Positions 32,635-43,872 of a stretch of 64,000 bases of DNA are shown here, piece by piece (the first letter of the stretch is position 1; every line of letters starts with the position of its first letter). The stretch comes from Odontocerum albicorne (Eukaryota > Arthropoda > Insecta > Trichoptera > Odontoceridae), in contig OX463848.1 of assembly GCA_949825065.1 (NCBI GenBank), positions 44,779,601 to 44,843,600 of the forward strand, given 5' to 3'. The translations under genes and the position numbers were made by a program. The notes beneath the pieces are model-generated. The model was not told the origin of the DNA. It saw only the letters and a program-made list of their open reading frames with translations, and searched no databases.

Positions 32635-33180
32635 ATTGTAATTTGTTTTATCAAACACTGTTTATTCCACTTTTTGTAACGGTATAACCCTACTGGTTTC
32701 AAGTTTTTCACCTCATCTTCAGGGGAGCACAAACAAGACTGGATTCTGTTCGAACTGGTACCGATATTTCGTGAACACAAATCCACCTTAACAAATCCTC
32801 TAATTTATTCTGAAATGGATAATCATTGTCACTGTGAAAACCATACTTTTTCTATCGATGATGCCAAATTCTTACATATCAGTAGTAACGGAAATAAACT
32901 GGACAGATTAGAGGCCCTAGAAATTTCTAAGTCAGTACATCGAGGTGAACATCTGGTAAACATATATGTATCTCAAAAATCTCTCCGCTGCTGGCCGAGA
33001 CTGTCCCATGCCTCCCTCAGCCCTCAGTCCCCAACCGTTAAAAGCGTGTATATCGGTACCAGTTGAACATAATTCTGTGCTCCCCTGAAGATGAGGTGAA
33101 ATCCTTGAAACCGGTAGGGATATACCGTTACAAAAAGTGGAATAAACAGTGTTTGATGAAACAAATTAAAATGTCTTTAA
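32635..33180 (+). mobile_element. Penelope-like 3' fragment with inverted terminal segments (candidate)
   Basis: The arms 32635-32770 and 33048-33180 are inverted copies (CAAACACTGTTTATTCCACT; CACCTCATCTTCAGGGGAGC). Between them a frame reads HCENHTFSIDDAKFLHISSN, GNKLDRLEALEISKS, which resembles the segment after the GIY-YIG endonuclease in Penelope-like elements. Such elements are known for partly inverted terminal repeats. The family call is inference. Confidence 0.45.
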
Positions 33181-33299
33181 ACCTCCACAACGTTAACGCC
33201 TCAACTATAAACAATATATTAATTTTATTTCATTTTACATTTGATACAGGTTTAACCCAATTAAATCAAATAACAAAACAAATGGATAAACTGAACTAA

Positions 33300-33560
33300 A
33301 AACAAATAAACAGTACAAATGTGAGTGGAAGGCGTGGTAGAGGAAGACCAAGGAAAGTATGGTTAGATTAAATGTACGACATTCTGAAAGAAGGAAATGT
33401 CAAAAGTCGAGATGTATCGTAGGAGTTGTTTGAGAAGGTATATGGACTTAGAATAGGCGAAATAGATGTATCGCGATTGGAAAGTCATGCGCTCTGTCCT
33501 CTGTTTACACCGACAGCGGAATGGCGTCATAGTGTGTAAGTTTATATTGCGTGGAAGCAA
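33300..33560 (+). repeat. Family A copy
   Basis: AGTGGAAGGCGTGGTAGAGG, then CCAAGGAAAGTATGGTTAGA, ending ATGGCGTCATAGTGTG. Stops and indels throughout. Confidence 0.65.
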
Positions 33561-33564
33561 TAAA

Positions 33565-34070
33565 TGACGAAAGTCTTACAAAACAAATATACGGTGTAAA
33601 TTTGAGTTAAAGATGTGGCAGAGAAATAACAAAGAAAGTATAATAGAAAGAAATATAGAAGTTAGAGAATTCGTTGGAGTTGTATGAGAAGGTTTATGGA
33701 TTTTGAAGAAGCGAAATATGTATACTTGAGATAGGAAAGCCTAGAGCTCTGCTTTCTCTGCTTACCCCGTCTTGGAAACGGTGCGAAGGTATGTATGTAT
33801 GTAACACTAAAACGGTGCGAAGGTATGTATGTATGTAATGTATGTATGTATGTAATGCGAAGGTATGTATGTATGTCGTGTGTATGTAACACTAAAACGG
33901 CGCGAAGGTATGTATGTAATACTAAAACGGTGCGAAGGTATGTATGTATGTAACACTAAAAAGGTGCGAAGGTATGTATGTATGTAACACTAAAACGGTG
34001 CGAAGGTATGTTTGCATGTAACACTAAAACGGTGCGAAGGTATGTATGTATGTAACACTAAAATAAAATA
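33565..34070 (+). repeat. Family A copy ending in a 34-bp minisatellite
   Basis: A decayed tail (33565-33770) ends CTTACCCCGTCTTGGAAACG. From about 33780 the unit GTGCGAAGGTATGTATGTAT + GTAACACTAAAACG repeats about eight times with length variants. The seed is the family's terminal CGGYGYGATGGTATGTATGT. Confidence 0.85.
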
Positions 34071-34179
34071 AATGGCACTATTTGATCATTTTACTATAGT
34101 TTACGTCTCTTGTGTTATATTTTGAAAATAATTTCATGCCGTCCAGTGCTTAAGTCACGTGTTATATTCTTATTAAATT

Positions 34180-34325
34180 AGAGGCGCGTGATAACGCACT
34201 GGACTGCCGTGCTGAAGGTGCCGGTTCGTACTTCGCGCTACCCCATCAAATGACAGACATTTTTTTCACCTTGTATTCGGGAATAATAACCGAAGTCATA
34301 GGATACCTATGATTTCGGTTATATC
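34180..34325 (+). repeat. SINE2, tRNA-derived with terminal hairpin
   Basis: GATAACGCACTGGACTGCCG (A-box-like), GGTGCCGGTTCGTACTTC (B-box), then TTCACCTTGTATTCGGGAAT and a hairpin AACCGAAGTCATAGG-AT-ACCTATGATTTCGGTT. A minus copy interrupted by a hAT MITE is at 56650-57220, and another head is at 62555-62640. Confidence 0.6.
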
Positions 34326-34469
34326 TACTAGTATTATTTGAAAGAAAAGAAACCAATGCCACATATTTGTCTCCCCTGAGAGGTGTTCCAGCTCAGTTTA
34401 TTGGCCGTATTCCTTTACAACTGTTGCCACCATTAACGTGAACCGAGTACAACACATACGATCAATATT

Positions 34470-34665
34470 CTCCACACTGACGGCCTAAGTTGGTGAGACG
34501 CCTGTATTCCGATCCGGCGGTTGAGTGTTTGATTCTCGTTGGTATCCATTTTTTTTAATTGTGTATCTGTCTGGTTTTCATTTCGGGCACCCATGAAAAA
34601 AATCTGTCGGTTGGAAGAGATTGTCATATGACAATTAATCCGCCAGGTTGTACTGTATACAATAA
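34470..34665 (+). repeat. SINE1
   Basis: GACGGCCTAAGTTGGTGAGA (A-box), GTGTTTGATTCTCG (B-box), then TCGGTTGGAAGAGATTGTCA and AATCCGCCAGGTTGTACTGT. Complete. Confidence 0.65.
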
Positions 34666-35151
34666 GCATTTTATACAATACAATACTCATCTTATTATTG
34701 AAGTCTTCTTTGGTATCTTCCACAACCAAATCCAACTTAAATCGCACGTGTATTTAACATTTTCTGTATGCACTAAAATACTAATTATTTAGTCGAAAAA
34801 TAATTAAAAAAAATCAATGTCACTAGTTGTTTCTAATTTAAAGTACGTTTAACTGTAGTTTTAATGCCAGAACGTGACAAAATTAAGGAAAAGCTTTCGA
34901 TAAATATTTTCTTTGATTCTTTACTTACCAAGGTGGCCACCTCTCGCCTCACGCCCGGGACCAACCTACCCCCTTTCTACCCCTTCACTACGACACTGAT
35001 ATACAATGCAATAAAGATATAATCGTAAATTGTATAAATAAATCAATTATTTATTCAATTTGTCTTGCTTACATCAGAATTCGAAAGGCTTTCATTTACT
35101 CAAATTATAATATTTCCGTAATTGATTCGGTCTACTCCGATCTGTGCTAGT
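34666..35151. other. No gene recognised
   Basis: A+T-rich, no recognisable structure. Confidence 0.4.
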
Positions 35152-35600
35152 AGGTTTCAATTCTGCAAAACAACTTGCATCTCGTTCTACAAGTGAGCCC
35201 ATGTGTTTTCTATATCTCAAGATCTATCCATGAAATTCCCAAAAAATCCAATTCTTGTTCTATGTAAACGTTGTTCCGCTAAAAACAAATCTAAGTTCTT
35301 GACCTCTATAAAATAAGTCTTCGACAATTACGTAAGTCTGCTTGGTGAAGTTTGGTAATATTTTGTGGTATACAATATATGGTACATATATTGAACTTAA
35401 ATATACATATTAATATTAAATAATTTTAAACAATGACTTTATAATTTATTATTACTACTGCTTTTTATATCTCCATGTTGATTTAAGATAAAGTTTTGTA
35501 TTTTTTGTCAATAATTTTAAGAACGTGTATAACTTGCCATATATTCATTTGTATATAAAAGACACTGTTGTGTCGTTAATTAAATAAAATATTAAAAAAA
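35152..35600 (+). repeat. Repeat D, copy 1 (empty-site reference)
   Basis: Aligns end to end with 44986-45391 plus 46256-46295 (shared: CAACTTGCATCTCGTT, GCTTGGTGAAGTTTGGTAAT, AAGACACTGTTGTGTC). It ends in an AATTAAATAAA-type tail, suggesting a retroposon 3' end. Here the text CATTTGTATATAAAAGACAC is uninterrupted, giving the empty site of the mariner at 45392. Confidence 0.8.
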
Positions 35601-35720
35601 AGTTTCATATTGCTTGATAGCTCTCGATTTCGCATTGTCTATTGAAAACAATTTAAGGAAATTTTCTCTTACACCATACTTTATTTTATACATTCCAATG
35701 CATTCCTTTACTAAGTGGTA

Positions 35721-36214
35721 TTAACCCTTTACCATCTGACGGTACAACTTTGTATCACCAGATTTAAACGTTCATTCTAGCGTTATCCCTGTCATCACAT
35801 ATGTGTACTCATATTTTACAATGCAAACAGTATTGCTACGTGTATTTATTGAAAATGCCACCAGGTATCTCAGATGAATGTTGACTGTCACACTGATTGG
35901 ACGCGTGTTTTATTGTTCATTTTTGGATATAAAAAAATATTAATGAAAATGGCAGGTAAGTGTGTTTATTGAAAGTAGAAGTTCATTAACATTTATTTTT
36001 GTAAAATTGATTGATATAATAATACGATTGTTCAAAACATATTTGTCGCTTTTTATGCCTTTGTTCATTGACGGTACAAATTTGTACCACCCTTTTTTGG
36101 ATGACTTAGAATAAAAAAAATTTAATCCCTCTCTAACATCCTACTACAAGAGATATTTAACAAAAGAAAATGCAATAAATAAGTTATTTCTATGTTAGGG
36201 TAACAAAGGGTTAA
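35721..36214 (+). mobile_element. piggyBac-like TTAA element, family P2
   Basis: TTAA at both ends and inverted ends CCCTTTACCATC / GGTAACAAAGGG. Inside each end lies a GGTACAA...TTGTA-C box: imperfect at 35741-35756, a perfect 16-bp palindrome GGTACAAATTTGTACC at 36073-36088. No transposase. The adjoining 36215-36589 has no recognised gene. Confidence 0.65.
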
Positions 36215-36589
36215 TTAATTCCTCTTGGTGGCTTAAAAGTTTCTTGGAAAACGCTAGACTATGTACTCGTATTATCCTAATGTTGGTAATTGAGTCTGTC
36301 GACTCCGATCTATGGTAGTTCTGTAGTTCTACGTTCCCTATTCCCTATTCCCAGATGGGTCCCGATTATTCCTCATTCTCCTTGTTGGAAATAATTATAT
36401 AAACCACTGTTAAACTCCGCTTTGTGCCAATTTTCGTTTTCATTTAGGCTGTGTCGACTGCAAATTTATGTAAATCGAACAAATTGCTTCTTGTTCTAGA
36501 ACTCGTTTGTTTTTGTGCGCGCAATTTTAAGCTAAAGTGCTCTAATTTGCCATTTTTCCGCTTTCGTTTTTTTATGTATTATTAAAGAA

Positions 36590-37060
36590 AATATATACGT
36601 ACCATCACGCCATTTCCCTGTCGAAGTAGACAGAGGGGCAGCTTTTCGCCTCTTCCACATCCATACACATTCTCTTACAATTCATAAGATTTCTGACCTT
36701 TTACATTTCTTTCTTTCAAAATATATATTTATAAGTAAGCGGTACAATGTACCTTATAACAAAAAATAATTCGTTTGATCCAACAATATTTTCTTTGGTC
36801 TTCCTTTACCACGACTTCCACTCACATTTGCACTGTATATATGTTTTGTTAGTCTTCATTCATTCGTTCCACATGCTCAAACCATATGAGCGTGTTGTTC
36901 TTCATCTTAATACATCAGCCTTAAATTCACATTCATCCCTTATCATTTCATTCCGTATTCTGTCATACATTGTCGCTCCATGTATTCTTCTCAATGCGTG
37001 TATTTCTTTAGCATTTATTCGTCTCGTTTGTATTTTCCGTGATGAATAAAGCAGTATAAA
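36590..37060 (-). repeat. Family A copy
   Basis: The minus strand shows the segments in order: RRINAKEIHALRRIHGATMY, DRIRNEMIRDECEFKADVLR, then the FGHVER, SANV and KVWLDQ regions with stops, and the tail TGGCGTGATGGTACG. A useful copy for reconstructing the order of the family. Confidence 0.7.
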
Positions 37061-37311
37061 GATGTGTAATCTTATTGAATATAAATTGAATAATTCGTTC
37101 ATATGATATCCGAACTGTTTTGCTGAAATATTGAAGAACGTTTTCGAGAGAAAATATTTTCTTGATCCCGTTTATAGTGTTCGAAGAATGTATAACCTCT
37201 AAAGTAGACACGGTTTAAACCGGTATCATTCCCCCCGAAGAGAGCCTCGGGCTAGAAAGTAGAAACACGTGTTGCAGGGATTAATGTAATTAGTGGAATA
37301 ACAAAGTAATA

Positions 37312-38445
37312 CAGTGGAACCTCTCATAACGAGAATAATTCGTTCCAGAATCTTACTCGTTATGTGAAACACTCGTTAAGCGAAACAATTTTTCCCATAT
37401 AAATCAATGTAAAATACGATAATGCGTTCCATGCTGAAAAAAATACTCTATTTTTTTTATTTTTAACGTTTATTAAAATAAAATTACAAACTTATAAACT
37501 GTTAAGGAGCGTAACAACCCGGAATGCGAATTCGATTTGCAAAAAACAATAAAAAAATCGAAATAACAATTTTTTTATTTCTGACAAATAATTAATTCTT
37601 TTTTACTACAAGTAAAATCCGGTAACCCTCAGAATCTACGAGCTTCTTATAGTCGCTGATGAAGTTCTCTGCTGCCTTTGTGTCAGAGCTTGCTGCTTCA
37701 CCGTGCCTCACAACGCTGTGGATGCCGGTTCTTCTCTTAAATTTCTCGAACCATCCATGACTCCTTAAATTGTACTTCTTTTTCGGCAATTAATGATCCT
37801 GGCGTCTTCTTAACGAGGTCGGCGAAAATAACTTTCGCATTCTCACAAATGATGTTTTCGTTAATAATATCACCTTGCAATTACTTTTCGTTTATCCATA
37901 TGAGAAGCAGCCTTTTCAACATCATTAAGAATAGGTAACCGTTTCGTAGACATTCTTGACACTCCCTTTGAAGCATCTATCTTCTTAATTTTTTCCTTGT
38001 TTTTGAGGATAGAGCAAATCGTTGATATAGACCGATTGTATGTGCGCGCTAGATCAGCCACGCTCACACCTCGTTCTCGCTTTTCAATGATTTTACGTTT
38101 CATTTCTAGTTACTTTTATTCTCTTATGGCTGTCTTCTTGTGGCTTTTTCTTATTAAAATAATTTGCACAAAAAAAATTACAAATAATGTCTGAACACAA
38201 GTTTGGAAAAATGTGTGATCACATGAGACACTGAGGTGCCATCAGAACAAGTGCTAACCAGAGACTGACGCACTAGCGCGGAAGTCCCGGCTCACAAGTG
38301 AGTGACGTGAAGATGGGACTTCCCCTTTCTGCGTCACTCGTTATGCGAAATGTCGCTCGTTAAGGGAGCATTTTTTTCACAATCTGTTTAGCTCGTTATG
38401 CGAATTACTCGTTATGAGAGGTGCTCGTTATGAGAGGTTCCACTG
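37312..38445 (-). mobile_element. pogo-type element, deleted after the DNA-binding region
   Basis: Perfect ends CAGTGGAACCTCTCATAACG, TA on both sides, and sub-terminal CTCGTTATG repeats. The minus strand encodes the N-terminal CENP-B-like region: KRKIIEKRERGVSVADLART, YNRSISTICSILKNKEKIKK (psq-type helix-turn-helix, 38103-37980). After a frameshift near 37905 comes a LLIWINEKQLQGDIINENII piece, then SHGWFEKFKRRTGIHSVVRH, GEAASSDTKAAENF and LVDSEGYR (37760-37610). The frame ends just before the DDE domain, which is deleted. Full elements are usually about 2 kb or more; this is 1134 bp. Confidence 0.85.
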
Positions 38446-38469
38446 TACATTGTTTGATATTCAAATAAG

Positions 38470-38690
38470 GAGTTCTAGAAAGTTAAAGCCGAAACCTTTA
38501 ATAAACAAGTGAATGATATTTAACAAGAAGGAAATGTAAAAAGAAATATAAATCGTATAAGTTGTATATATGTAGAGGTGTAAATCGTGTGTTGTGATAT
38601 GAAAGTTTGGCGTTCTGTTTTATCTGCCAAATCCGACAGGGAAACGGCGTGATGGTATGTATGTATGCATGAAATACAGACCGGCTGACG
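38470..38690 (+). repeat. Family A copy
   Basis: A degenerate NDI-KEGN segment, then AGTTTGGCGTTCTGTTTTAT and the tail CGGCGTGATGGTATGTATGT. The 38691-39109 interval that follows has no recognised gene. Confidence 0.6.
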
Positions 38691-39109
38691 GCACACATGC
38701 ATTCAAAATATCCTTATGTTGACATTTGTCGAGAAATGTGATATAATAGTACGTAGACGACCTTGGAGTGATCTTCGTCACTAAATGGCATTAGAGGAAT
38801 AGTTAAGTGGCTACGCGTATATCGCTAATACACCTGATGTTTTATAATAGTCGACACGCCCAGAAGAATGACATTGAAGAATATTCGTAAAATAGGGGAG
38901 ATGTACTCTTATTAAAAACTGGGCTGTTCTGGTGTTATCACAACCGTATAAATACCATTGACATGACACATGACCAGCGGTGGATAATCCTGTCCCAACA
39001 GCTCCCACGGAGGGACCTTATGGAACTGTTACTTTTCGAGGTGGTCATGGTCTCAATAATAAAAGGAAAATTTATATAGCCACGTTTAGACAGGTGACTT
39101 TCCTCAAAG

Positions 39110-39900
39110 GCGCTCTAACTTGGGATTCGAAACCACTATTATTAACTGATTAAAATATTACAAAATAAATATAGACAGTTGAGTGTAAGTATAGGTAGGT
39201 TGAAACACATGAAATTCAGATCGGTAATAGGAGTGTTGTGTGACCCAAAAATGCCTATAAAACTAAAAGGAAATGTATACCAGACTATCGTTAGACCCGC
39301 GATTATGTATGGCTCAGAATGCTGGACTATGTACAGCTACTACTCTAGGCAACTTGAAACAGCAGAAATGCGAATGCTTAAGTGGTCGGCAGGAGTATTA
39401 TTAAAATATAGAATTAAGAGCTCACGCATTCGTGGTAGCCTGGGGTCACTACATAAACAGCAAGCTGGAAGAGCGACAGCTGAGATGGTACGGGCACATA
39501 AGACGAAGACCACCAGACCATACGGTAAATCAGGCAATGTCTGTGGATCTTCCACGACAGCCGTCCAGAGGAAGACCAAAGAACTCCTGGACAATCAATG
39601 CTCCAAAATCCTGCAGAGAAACGGCCTAGATGAAAGTGACACCCAGAACCGAAGAACATACAGCGTGAGAACGAGAAGAACCGACTCCAACAGCCTATCC
39701 AGGCAATGAGTTGGGACAGTGCCAGGAAGAAGAAGAAGTGCAAGTATAGGTAGGTAGTGGCTGTGGTCATTAGATTAGGTACTTCACCGCAGAAAACTTA
39801 CCAAGGGATGACGAACTACAAAGAAATCTTTTTGGATCTTTCGATATGCGATAGTAACACATTCATTTTAAGTGTAGGTTATTGTGTATGTTCATATACC
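39110..39900 (+). repeat. SINE3-associated repeat W, split by an RTE insertion
   Basis: Begins with the B-box-like GGGATTCGAAACCACTATTA and continues ...AAATATTACAAAATAAATAT. After the RTE insertion (39201-39736) it resumes as GGATGACGAACTACAAAGAA and TAACACATTCATTTTAAGTG. The same tail is at 17.64-17.78 kb (cut by the hairpin element) and 57.37-57.48 kb. Confidence 0.55.
39201..39736 (+). pseudogene. RTE-like 5'-truncated insertion with target duplication
   Basis: Flanked by AAGTATAGGTAGGT (39187-39200 and 39742-39755; up to 19 bases with one mismatch). The content is only the RT C-terminus: GVLCDPKMPIKLKGNVYQTI, YGSECWTMYSYYSRQLETAE, WYGHIRRRPPDHTVNQAMSV, SRGRPKNSW, with a frameshift near 39440. 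It ends in a GAA-rich tail (CCAGGAAGAAGAAGAAG). A short (GAA)n-like tail and severe 5' truncation fit RTE-type retrotransposition. Confidence 0.85.
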
Positions 39901-40029
39901 GTTATACATTAAAAAAAACTAAAATGGGGTTGTCTTCAAGTTCTTCCTTAAACTTCGCACGCTACCCATATTTCTTACACTAAAAGGTAGACATTCCACG
40001 ATACAGTACAATGTCAAAAGCTCTCATAA

Positions 40030-40315
40030 TACCCTCTTTTGGATCAATTTGAAATAATCACTTTATTACAAGAATACGAAATCGACCTTACAGTTCTACT
40101 AATCTCCGAAGGAACATCTCTCAGACACGGATTCGATAGATACAGTGGAGACATCCCATTAAGTGGCTTGAATTCGACGAGACAATGTTTGAAATCAATC
40201 CATTCGTGTCACTTGAACCAATATAGACTTTTTAGAAGCGGGCTAATATTATCAACTACCATATATCAACTTAGCAGCGGCATCGAAAACATACTGGAGT
40301 CTAGAAATTAGCGAA
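40030..40315 (-). repeat. CR1/L2-like RT tail fragment
   Basis: Related to 9340-9640 and 18320-18600 on the minus strand; stops in all frames. The preceding 39901-40029 has no gene. Confidence 0.45.
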
Positions 40316-40689
40316 TCCGTATTCTATAATTTCTTCAATGAACAGCTGTAATGAATATGCTATGATAAATTCCGTATTCATGGTATTCCGTTACCCGGTA
40401 TAGAAACAGTATTTAGATGTGACCAAGAAAGATGTATCGGTCCCAGCCGATCGTCCTGCAGCAGTAACGGACATCAGAAGAGGACCGGGTGGCGGACGCA
40501 GCGGGGGGTGGTCAAACCTGTTGCGCAGACCTGCTCTGGGGTCCATTGTGTCGCCCTGGGGTACTCCCGCGTCCTCCTTCATTCCCCGGCCAGCGGCCGC
40601 AGAGCCGCATTCCGGCACCAGTGAAGACACCGACACACAATAGGAGATCATCTCCTGTGCGCTGTCTCAATGAGACTGACTCGCTAGGA
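40316..40689. other. GC-rich segment, unknown frame at 40419-40643
   Basis: 40430-40640 is GC-rich. The plus frame has a Gly/Arg/Pro-rich 74-residue product (DIRRGPGGGRSGGWSNLLRR); the minus frame is similar in quality. No family recognised. It is as likely a scrap of an exon or repeat as a gene. Confidence 0.3.
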
Positions 40690-40930
40690 TTTTCTATCGT
40701 TGTATCTTATTTGTTTAGGCTCGTGTCGCGTCTAGATTGTTTTCAGTACTAATTATTCTGGTCTCCCTGATTTGCTAATTTCGAGACTCCAATCTGCATT
40801 CAATGCAGGTGCTAGGTGATATACGTGTGTATAGGTAGTAAACATAAATATTGTCACATTAGTCCCCTTCTACAGTCTACATCGACTTATGTGTCGCGAA
40901 CATATTGATTTCAAATATTGTGCCTGTATT
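40690..40930 (+). pseudogene. CR1/L2-like RT C-terminal remnant
   Basis: NYSGLPDLLISRLQSAFNAG is readable, preceded by VSRLDC and followed by CHISPLL, the same order as 19881-20345. Confidence 0.55.
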
Positions 40931-40938
40931 CCATTCCC

Positions 40939-41540
40939 TTAACCCTTCCTGTCCTGTGATGTGTAACTAGTACACATTGCTTCTAAAAACTTTAATATCT
41001 CTATAAATATAATTAATACTGGCTTCAGATTTTAAGTATTCCTCCGTAATATATTTACGCATTGAATGAAAAAAAAAATATTAATAATAATTAGCACTTA
41101 TCGGCCACATCAGAGATATTTTGTGAAAATCGGGAATAAATTCACCAATACAATCAAACGTGTGCCAGTGTATGACGTAGGTATATTCATTTTACAAAAC
41201 CGCTATGGGTGAGAAAGCGACGCTATTCACGTCTCACTCTACTTCGGTGTATGGGAACGCAAGAAATACAATCTCAGTTCACTCGCTACTCTCGCTGTAG
41301 TAGCTCGCGGGCTTTCGTTCGAGGTGGTCGCTTCGCCCGTTTTATGAACGTCGGCCGATGGCTTTTTTTCATGTTTTCAGCAATTCAATTTCAATTATTA
41401 TCACTTTTGACTTCAAATTTAAGCGATTGGCTATGAATATTCTTATTTTTTCGATTTTAAATCGGTCATTTTTACATGTGGATTGAATACACAGCACCGA
41501 AACGAGCTGATTTTTTTTAGCACATGAAGGGAAAGGCTAA
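40939..41540 (+). mobile_element. piggyBac-like TTAA element, family P1 copy 2
   Basis: Begins TTAACCCTTCCTGTCCTGTG and ends AAGGGAAAGGCTAA; the right TTAA is mutated to CTAA. The body matches 4152-4772 throughout. Confidence 0.7.
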
Positions 41541-42009
41541 TGGGATGTCTCCATTGTAAAAAAATCTTGAATATCCTCAAAATAAGTCCTAATACTCTTA
41601 ATGGTCTCATCACACATGCTATTAATATGAGCAACAGACACGCTCCCCGGGTCACGAATTCGCAAAAGTGCCTGACACTTTCTGATGTCAATTTCTAATG
41701 TCAACGACTTTCTGATTCAACCTTAACCTATTGATCTTACACCAACTGAATAATCTGTCAATGTTACACCTTAAAACTACACAACCATCAACAGACCAAA
41801 CAATACGATACATTTTAAGATCATGCGCAATAGTCATCACTTCAACGCATTAAAAATGTCAACAATATGTTATTATTAACGGACACCATGAAAAGCGAAA
41901 GAACGACGTGAGACCCTTGAATTGTATTTATATATACTCGTATGTTGTTTCGGAGAGAAGCAGAACTTTGAAGAGTAAATAGATTATTCCTAATATAATC
42001 CATAACAGC
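41541..42009. other. No gene recognised
   Basis: About 41935-41985 (TTTCGGAGAGAAGCAGAACT) resembles a CR1/L2 tail fragment. Nothing coding. Confidence 0.4.
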
Positions 42010-42600
42010 GGAGTATTATGACAGGTACAGGGTTTATTGACATGTGACAATCTCTTCCAACCAAACGAAAACGTACCAAACAACTCTCAAGACAAAAACA
42101 GACTGGAACATTTAATAAAATAACTTTTTACTAATAGCATACAGCATAGAGTCCAGAGCCGATACTGTCAAAACCAAAAATCTCCTTCGAACCAGCGAAA
42201 TTAAGGTACTCAGGAGTATCGCTGGCAAAACTCTTCGTGATAGAGTACGAAACACAGAAATCCGAAGGTTGTGCTAAGTTGAAGATATTGTCAGATGGGG
42301 ACGACAGAGAAGAAGGTTCTGGAACGAACATGTAACCAAAATGGCGGAACCGAGAGCCGTAAGAATGGCCAGGGACAGTATCCCCCAAGCAAGCAGACCT
42401 CCAGGACGACCTCCCAAAAGATGGAGACAGCTGGCAGTCGACGTCACAAGAGGGAAACAATGATGCAGGACCATAACAGTCCAACAGGCCTAAAATAAGA
42501 TGAAGAAGAAGAACTTTTTACTAACCGAAATTGAACATCCATCCCCTGAGTTGGAAGACTGGTGTTTTACCGACTAGTTCACGGTTTCGTTGATCTTTGT
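42010..42600 (-). repeat. SINE1 (minus) apparently split by an RT-tail insertion
   Basis: The tail (GTTTGGTTGGAAGAGATTGT on the minus strand) lies at 42030-42065. A head-like GTGAACTAGTCGGTAAAACA lies at 42555-42590. The RT relic 42167-42515 sits between them. That they are one SINE is inference from order and orientation. Confidence 0.4.
42167..42515 (+). pseudogene. Non-LTR RT C-terminal remnant
   Basis: EIKVLRSIAGKTLRDRVRNT, EIRRLC, stop, VEDIVRWGRQRRRFWNEHV, MAEPRAVRMARD and RPPGRPPKRWRQLAVDV: an insect non-LTR ORF2 C-terminus ending in a GAA-rich tail (AAGATGAAGAAGAAGAAC). Confidence 0.7.
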
Positions 42601-42639
42601 TACGTTGCAGACTTTCACCGTGCAATTTGATAAAGTATC

Positions 42640-43390
42640 TTCAGCGAACTTAACAAAATGATAAGTACATTTGTAAAAAATCATCTTCGATGAAATTAAC
42701 AAAACAATAAGTATACGAGCATTTGGATAAATTATCTTTAACGAAAAAAAAAACAAAGTAATATTGTAAGTATATTTGGATAAATCATCTGCGGTTAAAT
42801 TAACAAAATAATAAGAATATATGGATACATTTATCTTCAGCGAAATAAACAAAATAATAATTATATTTGTATAAATTATCTTCGGTGAAATTAACAAAAT
42901 AATACTTAGTATACGAGTATATGGATAAATTATCTTTAGCGAAAAAAAAAAACAAAATAATAAGTATATTTAAATAAATCATCTTCAGTTAAATTAACAA
43001 AATAATAAGAATATATGGATAAATTTATCTTCAGTGAAATAAACAAAATAATAATTATATTTGTATAAATTATCTTCGGTGAAATTAACAAAATAATACT
43101 TGATATACGAGTATATGCGTAAATTATCTTCAGGATGGATAAACAAAATAATTAGTTTATTTGAATAAATCATCTTCGGTGAAATTAATAAAATAATAAG
43201 TATACTCGTATAAGGTATGGATAAATTAAAAAATTATCATCGGCGAAATTAATAAAATAATGTGTACCGTATATATGCGTACATTTTTTTCGGCGAAATT
43301 AACAAAATAATAAGTTTATTTAGATAAATGAAAAAATCATCTAACATGAAATTAACAAAATAATAAGTATACTCGTATGTTATGTTGTGT
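42640..43390. repeat. A+T-rich minisatellite with a 194-bp higher-order block
   Basis: The unit is roughly GAAATTAACAAAATAATAAG + TATATTTGGATAAATTATCT (about 45 bases). A 194-bp multi-unit block is repeated (AAATAAACAAAATAATAATT at 42843 and 43037). Four CTCGTA/CGAGTA insertions lie inside. The 43391-43828 stretch has no recognised gene. Confidence 0.85.
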
Positions 43391-43872
43391 ATGGACGTGT
43401 ATGTATTCTAACCCATATTATAATATTTTGATATATTTAATAAGCTGTGAAGGCGGCATTTATTTGGTTTTATGGAATGCCATTTTTTAAGACTTCATTC
43501 ATTAATACAAATTTTATTGACGTGTTTTTTTAGAGATAGAATGGTAATGGATTTATTTACGATCTTAGGTGAAGAATTAAAACAATAAAATAATATTCCT
43601 CAATTCTTGGAGAGTTTCTCACAATGCAATATTGAAATTATATCATAGCAAAATTGGATTTATACGTGATGAATATGAAAAATTGTCGATTCTGCAATAT
43701 ATTCTAGGTTGCCCGATTTAATTTTAAGTACGAGTAAGTCAGCATTTTCATAATATACAAATAACACAACGTGACCTAAATTTCATTTTAATTTCAGTGG
43801 GTCATTAACAACTGTCTTCGTTTTATTTCAGAGACCTCGGTGGCCTAGTTGATAAGACACTAGTTTTAAGGC

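Noticed and set aside
40419..40643. Gly/Arg-rich protein gene
   Set aside because: GC-rich frames are open on both strands, with no recognised domain, promoter or splice context.
42595..42982. Ile/Tyr-rich membrane-like small proteins on the minus strand
   Set aside because: These are translations of the A+T-rich minisatellite.
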